A program made the position numbers and the translations under genes. The notes beneath the pieces were generated by a model. That model worked only from the letters and a program-made list of their open reading frames with translations. It had not been told where the DNA came from and did no database searches. From DASRDZ01 sp035652335 (GTDB lineage Bacteria; Chloroflexota; Dormibacteria; Aeolococcales; Aeolococcaceae), in the NCBI GenBank assembly GCA_035652335.1, contig DASRDZ010000056.1, positions 22,323 through 86,322 of the forward strand: a DNA stretch of 64,000 nucleotides. Direction: 5' to 3'. Shown one piece after another: positions 37,727 to 47,624 of this stretch. Numbering within the stretch: position 1 is the first letter of the stretch; the number at the start of each line of letters is the position of its first letter.

Positions 37727-37948
37727 TCAGCCCGCCGCGGACGTGGCGGGGCGGTATGTGGCGGGCGGGATCGGGTCGCCGTGCTCGCGCGCCGTGGCCA
37801 GCCAGGCATCCATGGCGACCATCACCTCCCGGACGGCGTCCTCCGGCGTGGCACCGTGCGCTGAGCAGTGGCGCAGATCGGGGACGTCGGCGATCCACGA
37901 TTCGTCCTCGACCGAGTAGAAGACATCGATGTGGTAGTCGGTGGTCAC
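37727..37948 (-). CDS. hicB: HicB-like antitoxin
   Basis: 73 residues from GTG 37946-37948 (VTTDYHIDVFYSVEDESWIA). The pattern D-x-SWIADVPDLRHCSAHGATPEDAVREV is the HicB partial RNase H-like fold. It lacks a C-terminal DNA-binding domain. It would neutralise HicA encoded just upstream, whose reading frame is disrupted and, as sequenced, runs directly into this one without a stop. Confidence 0.75.
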   Translation of the reverse strand: MTTDYHIDVFYSVEDESWIADVPDLRHCSAHGATPEDAVREVMVAMDAWLATAREHGDPIPPATYRPATSAAG

Positions 37949-38204
37949 GCGTCGCCCCCCCACGCTCACAGCGTAGCGCGCGATCACCTCGACGACCTGC
38001 CGCACCTGGTACGGCTTGGCCTCCCGGCCATAGGGCTGCAGGTTCACCATAGCCCTCAGGCTTTGTATGGCGGTACACGTGGTGGCTCCCGCGGACGCGT
38101 TCTAGCTGGAACCCGACCGCCTCCATCAGTCGTTGCAGGTCAGCGAATCGAACGTTGCGGACGTCACCCCGCGACGCGCGGTCCAGCAGCTCGCGAGGCT
38201 TCAC
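37949..38204 (-). pseudogene. hicA: HicA toxin with a frameshift
   Basis: GTG 38202-38204 begins VKPRELLDRASRGDVRNVRF and continues to the HicA catalytic motif GSHHVYRH. At about 38064-38072 the family's expected continuation (NLQPYGREAKPYQVRQVVEV, with IARYA) is found only in the +1 frame. One extra base would explain this. As sequenced, no intact toxin is made in one frame; a sequencing error is possible. In the second frame there is no stop before HicB, giving an apparent HicA-tail/HicB fusion. Confidence 0.7.
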
Positions 38205-38227
38205 AAGCGTCCCGCCGTCCCGCACGC

Positions 38228-38761
38228 TCAGGCGGCGTCCTCGCCGTCCTCTGACGCGGCGTGACGGAGGGCGTGCGACACGGCGTCCGCGGGGAAGCCC
38301 GCGCGGCTCAGGGCGGCGGCAACGCGGGTGAGGGTGCGGCGGCGTTCGGTGGGGTCGTCGGGGAGGCGAGTGGGAAGGCGGCGGCGGGCCTCGGCGAGGG
38401 CGGCGGCACGCTGGTCGTCGGGGGAGATGCCGGACAGGGCGGCTCGGACTGCCTCCTCCCCCACTCCCCGGGAGCGGAGCTCGGCGGCGATGCGGGCCGT
38501 TCCGCGGCGGGAGCGGCGACGGGTGACGATCGAATCGGCGAGGGCGGCATCGTCGACGTAGCCGAGGCGGGCGGCGGTCTCCGCGGCGTCGCGGGAGGCG
38601 CCGGCGGAGAAGCCGCGGTGCTCCAGGCGGCGCCGCAGGGACGCCTCGGACTGGGCGGCGCCGCCGAGGATGCGCAGGGCGGCCTGTTCGGCGGCCCTGC
38701 GCTCCTCGTCAGGGTCAGGTGGGCACGCGTCGTCGAAGGCGTGCGCGGATGCGGGTGGCAC
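38228..38761 (-). CDS. recX: RecX regulatory protein
   Basis: 177 residues from GTG 38759-38761, 23 bp after recA on the same strand. Tandem three-helix repeats characteristic of RecX: ALRILGGAAQSEASLRRRLEHRGF, then RRGTARIAAELRSRGV. Modulates RecA filament extension. The usual recA-recX order supports the call. Confidence 0.88.
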   Translation of the reverse strand: MPPASAHAFDDACPPDPDEERRAAEQAALRILGGAAQSEASLRRRLEHRGFSAGASRDAAETAARLGYVDDAALADSIVTRRRSRRGTARIAAELRSRGVGEEAVRAALSGISPDDQRAAALAEARRRLPTRLPDDPTERRRTLTRVAAALSRAGFPADAVSHALRHAASEDGEDAA

Positions 38762-38783
38762 CGGATACCAGCGGGAGCGGCGG

Positions 38784-39854
<1,071 letters not shown>

Positions 39855-40097
39855 GGGCTCGGTCTCCTTGGACGCAGCGGACGCGCGCTCACGCCGCCCA
39901 GCGCCGTTGGTGGAAGCGACGACCTCGAGTGTGCCACTGTTCAGTGTGTTTGTCAAGACTGTACTCCGACGCCAGGTGCGACACGTGGCCCACGCTTCGG
40001 GCGCAGGGACCGGGCCCGCCCGGTTCAGGCGAACGGACGTACGGTACCACAGGGGAGTGTGGTGCGCAACCCCCGCCGTGAGGTTCCGCCGGAGAGC

Positions 40098-41507
40098 TCA
40101 TGCGCGCAGCACGGGGACGGCCTCCAGCCCCCCGTCGATGCCCTTGGCCCGCAGCCGCGTCGACTTCCCCGGCGCGACGCCCGACGCCCGCCAGGCCTCC
40201 TCCGCCACCGGCCCCGAGCAGTGGTACAGCACGGCCCCCGGCGGCGCCAGCGTGCAGAGCCGCGAGGCGACGTTCACGGTCCGCCCGAAGCAGTCGCCGA
40301 AGCGGCGCAGCACCGGCCCGAAGGCGAGCCCCGCACGCAGCGGCGGCAGCGACCCGTCCCGCCCCGCCTGCTCGACGAGGTCGAGTGCCGCGGCCGCCGC
40401 CGAGCCCGCGTCGGTGGCGGTGAACATCACCGCGTCGCCGATCGTCTTGACGATGCGCACCCCGCGCGCCGGCAGCGTCTCCTCCGCGTGGCGAACCAGC
40501 GCGCCGGCCATCTCGCCCAGCTCCATCGGCATGAGCTGCTCGGAGGCCGCGGTGAAGCCCACCAGGTCGGCGAAGCCGACGCACAGCTCCACCTCACCCG
40601 GCAGCCCGCCCTCCGCCTCCTCCACCATGATCACCGACTCGTTGCGCACCGCCGCCTCGACGTGCCGGCGATGCACGATCTCCAGCAGCTGCGCCGCGGT
40701 GGGCAGCATGAGGTCGATCATGGCCACGTTGCGCAGCACGAAGTTCAGGTTTCCGCCATCAGCGTCAGAAACTTGCGCGGTCGCCCAGCGGCGGTAGAGG
40801 TCGACCTGGCTGGAGGCCACCTGCGACATGGCCAGCCCCAGCACCGAGGTGGCCTCCAGCAGGTCGGCCTCGTCGAAGATGGTGCGCATGGCGGCGAGGA
40901 TGCGCAGGCCCTCGACGTCGCGGCGGGTGAACAGCGGCTCGTCGGGATCGCCGGGCGGCAGGCCGAGCGCGCGCCAGACGCGGGCGACGAAGTCCTCGTC
41001 GACGCGCGCCCGCCCGGCCACCTCGCCGCGGGTGAGGGTTGCGCGCTCGCTCAATGCATGGTCGATGGCGAGCAGCGGCAGCTGGCGCGGGTCGCGCAGG
41101 CCGCGCAGGTCGTCCTCGGACACGCCGTGGGCGAGCAGGTAGTCGATCAGCCGCGCCCGCTCGATGGCGTCGGCGCCCCACAGCGACGGCGCGCCCTGCT
41201 CGGCCGCCACCACCGGCCCACCCAGGAGCCCCGAGCCCGCCCACCCCTCCACGTCCTCGTCGCTGCGCCCGAGGATCTCGGCGAGCTCGGGCAGCGAGAC
41301 GGTGCGGTCGGGACGGCGGAAGGTGACCGGGGGCTCGGCGAGCAGCGACATGGCGCTGGCCAGGGCGGCGGCACCGCCTCGACTGGTGCCGCCGTACCGC
41401 GCCAGCGGCGCCCACATCGACACCAGCCGCTGCACCACCGGCCCGGGCAGCGCGCGCATTGCCCCGGTGACGGTGCGGGCGCCGGTGCGGCGGACGCGGT
41501 GCTTCAC
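40098..41507 (-). CDS. Second adenylate/guanylate cyclase
   Basis: 469 residues. As in the 21640-22860 paralogue, an N-terminal helical/MerR-like regulatory part (RPDRTVSLPELAEILGRSDED, then SLWGADAIERARLIDYLL) leads to a class III cyclase domain: CVGFADLVGFT, VKTIGDAVMF, LRAGLAFGPV and GRTVNVASRL. Its start overlaps the cinA-C stop. Presumed cAMP synthesis; input signal unknown. Confidence 0.75.
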   Translation of the reverse strand: MKHRVRRTGARTVTGAMRALPGPVVQRLVSMWAPLARYGGTSRGGAAALASAMSLLAEPPVTFRRPDRTVSLPELAEILGRSDEDVEGWAGSGLLGGPVVAAEQGAPSLWGADAIERARLIDYLLAHGVSEDDLRGLRDPRQLPLLAIDHALSERATLTRGEVAGRARVDEDFVARVWRALGLPPGDPDEPLFTRRDVEGLRILAAMRTIFDEADLLEATSVLGLAMSQVASSQVDLYRRWATAQVSDADGGNLNFVLRNVAMIDLMLPTAAQLLEIVHRRHVEAAVRNESVIMVEEAEGGLPGEVELCVGFADLVGFTAASEQLMPMELGEMAGALVRHAEETLPARGVRIVKTIGDAVMFTATDAGSAAAAALDLVEQAGRDGSLPPLRAGLAFGPVLRRFGDCFGRTVNVASRLCTLAPPGAVLYHCSGPVAEEAWRASGVAPGKSTRLRAKGIDGGLEAVPVLRA

Positions 41508-42019
41508 CCCGCCATCTCCGCGATGAGCTGCAGCGCCGCCCGCACCGCCGCGGCCCGGTTGCCCTCGCGGCCGAGGTCCTCGTCGAGGCGCACCACGCGC
41601 GTGCTCCCGCCCGGGCCGGCCACCGCCACGAAGACCAGCCCGGCCGGTTTGCTGCTGCTCTCGGCGGCCGGACCGGCGACACCGGTGACCGCGGCTGCGA
41701 CGTCGGCCTGGAGCGCGTTGCGCACGCCCTCGGCCATGGCGCGCGCCACCTCCTCGCTGACCGCGCCGTGGACGGCGAGCAGCTCGGGATCGACGCCGAG
41801 CAGCGCCGTCTTCACCTCGTTGGCGTAGGCGAGCACGCCGCCCAGCACGTAGTCCGAGGAGCCGGGCACGGCGGTGAGCGCCGCGCCGAGCAGCCCCCCC
41901 GTGCAGGACTCGGCGACGGCGACGCGCCAGCCGCGCCCGCGGAGCAGCTCGCCGGTGCGGGCGGCCTCCGGGAAGTCGTCGGCGAGACGCGGGGCGGTGG
42001 CCGGCATGTCGGCCGCCAT
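41504..42019 (-). CDS. pncC: CinA C-terminal domain / NMN amidohydrolase
   Basis: 171 residues from ATG 42017-42019. The stand-alone CinA-C fold shows VAVAESCTGGLLGAALTAVPG, the YANEVKTALLGV segment, VSEEVARAMAEGVR and AVTGVAGPAAESSSKPAGLVF. Deamidates nicotinamide mononucleotide in the pyridine nucleotide cycle. The N-terminal CinA half is absent. Divergent from the GrpB-family gene. Confidence 0.88.
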   Translation of the reverse strand: MAADMPATAPRLADDFPEAARTGELLRGRGWRVAVAESCTGGLLGAALTAVPGSSDYVLGGVLAYANEVKTALLGVDPELLAVHGAVSEEVARAMAEGVRNALQADVAAAVTGVAGPAAESSSKPAGLVFVAVAGPGGSTRVVRLDEDLGREGNRAAAVRAALQLIAEMAG

Positions 42020-42058
42020 GATGCCGCAGCGGGGCGGGGCCGCTAAGGTTGGCCGGCG

Positions 42059-42658
42059 ATGAGCAAGGGTCCCGACGGCGGCGACCGCGCCGCCCTGCGC
42101 GAGGCGGAGATCCACGCCGCCACCGTGGGCGAGCCCGCCCGCCTCGACGGGCCGGTGCACCTCGCCGAGTACCACCCGGAATGGCCGCGCCTCTTCGAGC
42201 GCGAGGCGGCGCGCATCCGTGCGGCGCTGGGCGAGCGGGTGGTGCTGCTCGAGCACTGCGGCTCGACGTCGGTGCCGGGGCTCGCCGCCAAGCCGATCAT
42301 CGACATGGTGCTGGCCGTGCCCGACTCCGCGGACGAGGCGGGCTACGTCCCGGCGCTGGAGGCGGCGGGCTACGTGCTGCGCATCCGCGAGCCTGCGTGG
42401 TACGAGCACCGCGTCTTCAAGGGACCGGACACGGACGTCAACCTCCACGTCTTCAGCGGCGGCTGCCCCGAGGTGGACCGCATGCTCCTCTTCCGCGACA
42501 CGCTGCGCGCCGACGACGCCGAGCGGGCGCTCTACGAGCGGCGCAAGCGCGCCCTCGCCGCGCAGACCTGGCGCTACGTGCAGAACTACGCCGACGCGAA
42601 GTCGGAGGTGGTGGAGGGCATCATCGCGCGCGCGGCTCAGACCACGAAGCGGCGGTAG
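42059..42658 (+). CDS. GrpB/UPF0157 nucleotidyltransferase-fold protein
   Basis: 199 residues from ATG 42059; TAAGGT ends about 10 nt upstream, consistent with a short or absent leader. Family core HCGSTSVPGLAAKPIIDMVL with WPRLFEREAARIRAAL ahead and YVQNYADAKSEVV at the end. Nucleotidyltransferase fold, often near or fused to CoaE; substrate unknown. Its 3' end overlaps pgsA convergently by 22 bp. Confidence 0.85.
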   Translation: MSKGPDGGDRAALREAEIHAATVGEPARLDGPVHLAEYHPEWPRLFEREAARIRAALGERVVLLEHCGSTSVPGLAAKPIIDMVLAVPDSADEAGYVPALEAAGYVLRIREPAWYEHRVFKGPDTDVNLHVFSGGCPEVDRMLLFRDTLRADDAERALYERRKRALAAQTWRYVQNYADAKSEVVEGIIARAAQTTKRR

Positions 42659-43185
42659 CGCCAGAGGTAGTCGAGCCCGCTGAGGACGGTGGCGACGACC
42701 GCGAGGGCGACGCAGGCCATGGCGGCGGTGTGGATCTGGGGATAGGGGCGCGAGAGGATCAGCAGCATGATCATGAGGTTCTGGGAGAGCGTCTTCGACT
42801 TGCCCCACGGCGACGCGCCGATGACCACGCCCTGCTGCGCGGCGACGAAGCGCAGGCCGGTGATGACGAACTCGCGCGCGAAGATCACCACCACGACCCA
42901 GAAGGCCAGGACGTTGCTGCTCACCAGGATGGCCAGCACGGTGATGACGAGCAGCTTGTCGGCCAGGGGGTCGAGGAACTTGCCGAGGTCGGTGACCGAC
43001 TTGCGGCGGCGGGCGATCTGCCCGTCGAGGGTGTCGGTGGCGGCGGCGGTGGCGTAGACGGCGGCGCTGATCTGGTCGTGCCAGGAGCCGCTCGACGTGA
43101 GGGTGACCCCGATCACCGGAACCAGCAGGAGGCGGAGGACGGTGAGGGAGTTGGGAAGGTTGAGCCTTCCTGGAGGGGAGGTCAC
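42637..43185 (-). CDS. pgsA: CDP-diacylglycerol-glycerol-3-phosphate phosphatidyltransferase
   Basis: 182 residues with about five transmembrane helices. The CDP-alcohol phosphotransferase motif is complete: DTLDGQIARRRKSVTDLGKF followed by LDPLADK (D-x2-DG-x2-AR-x8-G-x3-D-x3-D). Makes phosphatidylglycerophosphate. Start overlaps the rimO stop, the common rimO-pgsA arrangement. Confidence 0.92.
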   Translation of the reverse strand: MTSPPGRLNLPNSLTVLRLLLVPVIGVTLTSSGSWHDQISAAVYATAAATDTLDGQIARRRKSVTDLGKFLDPLADKLLVITVLAILVSSNVLAFWVVVVIFAREFVITGLRFVAAQQGVVIGASPWGKSKTLSQNLMIMLLILSRPYPQIHTAAMACVALAVVATVLSGLDYLWRYRRFVV

Positions 43186-44597
43186 ACCACCTGCAGGGGC
43201 TTGAGCCGTGCTCTGTCGAGGGGTTGCGGCCGCGCGTCCTGCGGTACCGCGACGGCGCCGACCTGGTAGGTGGCCGCGGTGGTGACGCGGACGCGGAGGA
43301 AGCGGTCGAGGTGGTCCTCAGGGCGCTCGAGGCCGCGGACGACGACACGGCCGTCGATCTCCGGCGCCTCGCGCTCGCTGCGGGCGAAGAGCACGGCGCG
43401 ATCGCCGTCGCGGGCGGCGGACACGGCCTCGCCCAGGACGGTGATCTCGCGCCCCACCAGGCGCCGGTTGCGCTGCCGTGACACCGCGGCCTGGGCGGTG
43501 TAGACCGCGCGGCGCCGCGCCTCGCGTTCGCGCAGCGGCAGCTGGCCTTCCATGCGCGCCGCCACCGTGCCCTCCTCCTCGCTGTACGCGAAGGCGGTGA
43601 CCCAGTCGAGCTGCGCCTCCGGGAGGAAGTCGAGCAGCGCCTGGAACTCCTCCTCCGTCTCGCCCGGGAAGCCGACGACGAAGGTGCTGCGCAGCGCCAG
43701 GTCGGGCATCGCCTCACGGAGCCTGCGCAGCACGCCGTGCGCGCGGTCGGCGCTGTAGGGACGCTTCATGCGCCGCAGCGTCGCGGGATGGACGTGCTGC
43801 AGCGGCATGTCGAGGTACTTGGCGACGCGGTCGAGCGAGGCCATGGTCTCGATCAGCTCGTCGCTGACACCCTCCAGGGTGGCGTACATCAGGCGGATCC
43901 AGCGTGGCGCGGGGTCGAGCGCCGCGAGACGGCGCAGCAGCGCGGACAGGTTGGTGCGCGCCGGCAGGTCGCGACCGTAGCCGGTGAGGTTCTGCGCCAC
44001 CAGCACCAGCTCCTGCACGCCCGACTCCACGGCCGTCCGCGCCTCGTGCAGCACCAGCTCCGGCGGCTTGCTGCGCAGGTCGCCGGTGAACGACGGGATG
44101 GTGCAGAAGGCGCAGCGGAAGTTGCAGCCGTCGCTGAGCTTCAGGTAGGTGGTTGCGGGCGCGGTTGGCCGGAACTCCAGCGCCGAGTAGTCGACCGGCG
44201 CCAGCGACTCGATGCGCACCACCTGCCGGCCGACCCGCGCCGCCTGCAGGGCCGAGGGCAGCTCCGGCCAGTCGCGCGTCCCCACCACGACGTCGAGCTC
44301 CGGCATCTCCGCCGCCAGCTCCTCGCCGTGCAGTTGGGCCAGACAGCCGCTGGCCACCAGCTGCATCGAGGGGTTGCGCTTCTTCAGCTCGCCCAGCTCC
44401 AGCAGGGCGTCGATCGACTCCTGCGAGGCCGCGCCGAGGAAGCCGCAGGTGTGCACGATGCAGACGTCGGCCTCCTCCGGCGCCGTCGCGGCGACGTAGC
44501 CACCGTGCTCCATCAGGCCCTCGATGTACCCCGAGTCCACCTGGTTCTTGGGGCAGCCCAGGGTCTGCAGGAAGTACAGCGGCTTGCGGTCAGGCAC
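43182..44597 (-). CDS. rimO: Ribosomal protein S12 methylthiotransferase
   Basis: 471 residues. Auxiliary cysteines LGCPKNQVDS, HTCGFLGAA and SGCLAQ; radical-SAM motif CNFRCAFC; C-terminal TRAM domain. The start PLYFLQTLGCPKNQ distinguishes RimO from MiaB (32512). Methylthiolates Asp of S12. The C-terminal tail after about residue 430 extends slightly beyond the usual length. Confidence 0.92.
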   Translation of the reverse strand: MPDRKPLYFLQTLGCPKNQVDSGYIEGLMEHGGYVAATAPEEADVCIVHTCGFLGAASQESIDALLELGELKKRNPSMQLVASGCLAQLHGEELAAEMPELDVVVGTRDWPELPSALQAARVGRQVVRIESLAPVDYSALEFRPTAPATTYLKLSDGCNFRCAFCTIPSFTGDLRSKPPELVLHEARTAVESGVQELVLVAQNLTGYGRDLPARTNLSALLRRLAALDPAPRWIRLMYATLEGVSDELIETMASLDRVAKYLDMPLQHVHPATLRRMKRPYSADRAHGVLRRLREAMPDLALRSTFVVGFPGETEEEFQALLDFLPEAQLDWVTAFAYSEEEGTVAARMEGQLPLREREARRRAVYTAQAAVSRQRNRRLVGREITVLGEAVSAARDGDRAVLFARSEREAPEIDGRVVVRGLERPEDHLDRFLRVRVTTAATYQVGAVAVPQDARPQPLDRARLKPLQVV

Positions 44598-44606
44598 GGC
44601 AGGAAC

Positions 44607-45098
44607 TCAGCGGTAGTTGGTGAACTGCAGGGGGACCTCGAGCTCCAGGCCCTTGAGGAAAGCGATCACCGACTGCAGCTCGTCCTTCGACTTCGAGGAG
44701 ACGCGCAGCTTGTCACCCTCGATGCGCACCTGCGACTTGGGGTTGTTGCCGCGGATCTTCTTGTTGAGGTCGCGGGCCAGGTCGTCGCTGATGCCGCGGC
44801 GCAGCTTGACCACCTGGCGCACGTTCCCCCGGGCCGCCTGCTCGGGCTTCTGGGGGTCGAGCACCTTGAGGTCGACGCCGCGCTTGTGCATCTTGCTCTG
44901 CAGCACGTCGAGGATGGCCTTGAGGTGCATGTCCGAGTCGGTGAGCAGGACGAGCTGGTCCTTCTCCTGCTCGATCTCGGCGGTGACGCCCTTGAAGTCG
45001 TAGCGGGTGCCGATCTCCCGGCGGGTCTGGTCGAGGGCGTTGACCAGCTCCTGCTGGTCGAAGTCGCTGACCACGTCGAAGCTGAAGTCCTGTGCCAT
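44607..45098 (-). CDS. yajQ: YajQ-family nucleotide-binding protein
   Basis: 163 residues from ATG 45096-45098. Full-length UPF0234: DFSFDVVSDFDQQELVNALDQ at the start, RYDFKG, KMHKRGVDLKVLDPQKPEQA and the closing IAFLKGLELEVPLQFTNYR. Two ferredoxin-like domains; some homologues bind cyclic di-GMP or nucleic acid. Directly upstream of rimO in the same direction. Confidence 0.95.
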   Translation of the reverse strand: MAQDFSFDVVSDFDQQELVNALDQTRREIGTRYDFKGVTAEIEQEKDQLVLLTDSDMHLKAILDVLQSKMHKRGVDLKVLDPQKPEQAARGNVRQVVKLRRGISDDLARDLNKKIRGNNPKSQVRIEGDKLRVSSKSKDELQSVIAFLKGLELEVPLQFTNYR

Positions 45099-45137
45099 GA
45101 GGCCAAGAGGATACCGGCCCCGCCGCGCGGCGGGCGC

Positions 45138-45254
45138 CTACCCGCGCACCCGGCGGGCCGCCGCGGCGAGGTCCTCGGCGAGGCGACGCCGCTCCACGGC
45201 GCGCTGCTCGGGGTCCTGGATGCGGTCAGGGCGAGGCGGCGGCGGTGTGGCCAC
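45138..45254 (-). CDS. Possible short helical protein (38 aa)
   Basis: GTG 45252-45254 overlaps the end of the DUF192 gene in another frame and runs to TAG at 45138. A Pro-rich start leads to a charged helix (IQDPEQRAVERRRLAEDLAA). The sense composition is protein-like, but the ORF is short and no family is known. Confidence 0.3.
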   Translation of the reverse strand: MATPPPPRPDRIQDPEQRAVERRRLAEDLAAAARRVRG

Positions 45255-45735
45255 GGCGGGTGAAGTGGACCACGTCGCCGGTGCGCACGCCCACCTTGCC
45301 GAGCAGCCCGCCGCGCACCTCGACGGCGCCGAGGTACGGCTGGGGAGAGCTGTAGACCTGGCAGGGGTCGACGCTGCAGGGCGTCATCGTCTCCACGCCG
45401 ACGACGCGCCCGGCGGCGTCCCAGAAGGCGATGTCGAGGGGGATGAGGGTGTCCTTCATCCAGAACTGGGCCCCCTGCACCTCGGGGAAGATGAAGGCCA
45501 TCCCCTGCTCCTCGCCGAGCGCCGTCACGCCCATGAGGCCCTTTTCCCATGCGGCCTGGTTGTCGGCGACCTCGACGGTGAGGCTCAGCACCGTCGCGCC
45601 GCCGCGCTGGACGGTGAGGTCGCCGAGCGGGAACCCGCGCGCCGACGTGGTCGGCGGCGCCGCGGCCCCTCCCCCGCCGCAGGCGGTGGCGAGCACCGCC
45701 GTGGCGAGGGCGGCGAGGGCCGGGCGGCAGCGCAT
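45226..45735 (-). CDS. DUF192 lipoprotein
   Basis: 169 residues from ATG 45733-45735. Lipoprotein signal with lipobox ending AVLATAC, Gly-rich spacer, then a DUF192 domain: WEKGLMGVTAL, GMAFIFPEVQGAQFWMKDTL, IPLDIAFWDAAGRVV and YLGAVEVRGG. Extracytoplasmic protein of unknown biochemical role, sometimes linked to cell-envelope or metal homeostasis. Confidence 0.88.
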   Translation of the reverse strand: MRCRPALAALATAVLATACGGGGAAAPPTTSARGFPLGDLTVQRGGATVLSLTVEVADNQAAWEKGLMGVTALGEEQGMAFIFPEVQGAQFWMKDTLIPLDIAFWDAAGRVVGVETMTPCSVDPCQVYSSPQPYLGAVEVRGGLLGKVGVRTGDVVHFTRRGHTAAASP

Positions 45736-45780
45736 GTCGCCGACTCTCCACGGAGAGCGGCGCGGTCCGCTACTCCCCGC

Positions 45781-45860
45781 TCAGGACACCCCGCGCCGGC
45801 GCCGGCCCAGCCACGGCGAGCCCTGCCGCCAGCGGGGCCGAGGCGACCACCGCCTGAGGC
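45781..45860 (-). pseudogene. Remnant copy of the surface-protein C-terminus
   Basis: 45797-45813 equals 47641-47657 (17 nt) and 45814-45850 equals 47681-47717 (37 nt); the 23 nt between are deleted here. On the minus strand it reads VVASAPLAAGLAVA, the membrane anchor of the 47625-50003 gene, then a different ending. A direct repeat flanking 46-47.6 kb. Confidence 0.75.
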
Positions 45861-46102
45861 CTCGAAAACGCCCGGCAGATTCACCAAGCGGACTACCCCC
45901 CGGTAGCGGCGGGTGAGGTGGACGGACCTCGAGCGGACGATCGTGTCGCACCGAACGGGCCGTCGCGGCGTGGCACACGCTGTCCCATCGCCTCCTTCCC
46001 GTCGGGGCAAGACGGTCGTAGGTGGTTGGGGGGACCGGCAAGCCACGCGAAGGGAGTCCCGAAGGTCAACCCCGTCGTCCGTTCGGTGCGTTCGATGTCT
46101 AA

Positions 46103-46131
46103 TTGACAGACGAGTTCCGCCTTCATATGCT
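46103..46131 (+). promoter_or_regulatory. Near-consensus sigma-70-type promoter
   Basis: TTGACA (46103-46108), exactly 17 bp, TATGCT (46126-46131), upstream of the secreted-protein gene at 46172. An ORF starting at this TTG is not the real start. Confidence 0.7.
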
Positions 46132-46171
46132 GCGCGCCCATTGGTCCGGTGCCCCGATTGGAAGGAAGGGT

Positions 46172-46753
46172 GTGAGAATCGCGAGATCAACGCTACCGCG
46201 CGTCTGGAGGCGCGCATCCCTGGGAATAGGAATAGGACTAGCGGCCGTGTCCGCCAGCCTCTTCGGGTTGCTCCATTTCGGCGCAGCGAACCCGATCACC
46301 GCTCATGCAGACACGTGTTACTACCCGTCGGCCCGGCAAGACGGTTTTGACACCTTCCGAGGGGTGTACCGCGTTCATGTCTGGTATCTGGTCAACCGGT
46401 GCGACCAAACCAACGGCTACACTGAGCGCTACTACGAGATCGGCTCAGACGTACGCGACGCAAACAACACCAACAACTACAGGAACGTCAGCACCCTCGA
46501 TGAGGGCGCCCGAGCGTGGAGTTGCGGCGAGCAGGCCGGACAGCGCGGCATCCGCTACAACAACTCTGCGTACGTCGACGTGACCACGCCATGGATCAAC
46601 TACGGACCCACCAGTAATCCCTGCGGCCCGCAGGCGGATGGGACCTTTCATTACGTGTACTCCGACAGCAAGTACACGACCGTCTACGTGAACGAGAACC
46701 AGTTCGAAGAGCAGAACATTCCCCAATGCCCGAACGGCGGAACGGACTGTTGA
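46172..46753 (+). CDS. Secreted Cys-containing protein (193 aa)
   Basis: GTG 46172 with GGAAGG 2-7 nt upstream. Signal peptide: basic start, hydrophobic core (about 15-33), cleavage after AHA before DTCYYPS. The mature part of about 147 residues is Tyr/Asn/Thr-rich with paired cysteines (CYYPS, NRCDQ, SCGEQ, NPCGP, QCPNG...DC), suggesting disulphides. No family recognised. GC is visibly lower than its surroundings, and it is flanked by duplicated sequence, suggesting acquisition. Confidence 0.7.
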   Translation: MRIARSTLPRVWRRASLGIGIGLAAVSASLFGLLHFGAANPITAHADTCYYPSARQDGFDTFRGVYRVHVWYLVNRCDQTNGYTERYYEIGSDVRDANNTNNYRNVSTLDEGARAWSCGEQAGQRGIRYNNSAYVDVTTPWINYGPTSNPCGPQADGTFHYVYSDSKYTTVYVNENQFEEQNIPQCPNGGTDC

Positions 46754-46763
46754 GGAAGTGGTA

Positions 46764-47375
46764 ATGAAGAAGAGAGTTGCGCGAATTGCCGTCGCGCTCG
46801 GTTGCGCTAGCACCGCCGCGTTGACACTGAGTCCCGCAAGCGGCACGGCGGTCTCAGGGAGTCGGATCGGCCCGTTCCAATTCACGGTGGTAGCCCACGC
46901 GGCGCCTCTTCCGACCGATCCCACGGTGACAGCCGCCGAAGCGGAGGCGTCAGCGATTGCGAACCTGGTCAACGTCAACAACATCACCGGTTGGAAGGTC
47001 GAATCGATTGCGTTCCAGCCCTCCGCGACGCAGGCCACCGACGTGACGAACGGGACCGTCTTCTACCAGGCCTCACCAGCGCGGCACATCTGGGCGCTCC
47101 AACTGGTGGCGGCGGCCAATCCCTCGGGCCAGTCGAACGTGGTAGCCGACGCCTATGCGGTCGTCGACGGGGACAACGGCCAAGTGCTCCTGTCCATGAC
47201 AAATGTCGACGCTGCCCCTACGGTGGATGACACCGCTCCGAGTCCTGTAAACGCGCCCGCAGACACCGGCTGGATCAGCGAGCCCATGGCCGCAGTGCCG
47301 TCCGAAAGCTACATCAACGGGATGGTATGCAACTTCGACGCCCTGACGCACTCGCTGTGCGCCATTCAGCCCTGA
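46764..47375 (+). CDS. Secreted PepSY-like protein (203 aa)
   Basis: ATG 46764, SD GAGGAAG 6 nt upstream, 10 bp after the previous gene, so probably one transcript. Signal peptide to about residue 45 (VVAHAAP). The mature domain contains AEASAIANLVNVNNITGWKV and AYAVVDGDNGQVLLSMTN, reminiscent of a PepSY fold. Two cysteines near the C-terminus. Function unknown; partner of the preceding secreted protein by position. Confidence 0.65.
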   Translation: MKKRVARIAVALGCASTAALTLSPASGTAVSGSRIGPFQFTVVAHAAPLPTDPTVTAAEAEASAIANLVNVNNITGWKVESIAFQPSATQATDVTNGTVFYQASPARHIWALQLVAAANPSGQSNVVADAYAVVDGDNGQVLLSMTNVDAAPTVDDTAPSPVNAPADTGWISEPMAAVPSESYINGMVCNFDALTHSLCAIQP

Positions 47376-47624
47376 CACCGCACCTGGACACATCTACGTA
47401 GGGAATGGATCGTCCGAGGTGGCGTACTCGGGACGACGTCGGCCATCGACACCTCTTCGACGCTGTCTCTCGCTAGGCGTGTCCACGCGCCGGCGGCTCA
47501 GGCTGAGCGCCGACGGCCGCGTCCCATAGGCGTCGCGCGTCGACCTCTTGGATCGCTGATGCTGTGCTTCAGCAAGCCCGCAGCGTAAAGCCGTCATCCG
47601 CAGGACGGGCCGCCGACTTGGCAG

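Larger units (their letters stand above)
45736..46171. other. Gene-poor interval with a duplicated gene end
   Basis: About 436 bp without a convincing intact gene. Left part (45781-45860) is a remnant of the surface-protein 3' end; right part carries the promoter of 46172. ORFs on either strand here lack family character. Confidence 0.6.

Noticed and set aside
39855..39956. N-terminal extension of RecA to TTG 39956
   Set aside because: The extension is not RecA-like and its TTG belongs to a TTGACA promoter-like hexamer; TTG 39854 has a well-placed SD.
46103..46171. Upstream start (TTG 46103) for the secreted protein
   Set aside because: That TTG is the first half of a near-consensus -35 hexamer; GTG 46172 has an SD and gives a normal signal peptide.
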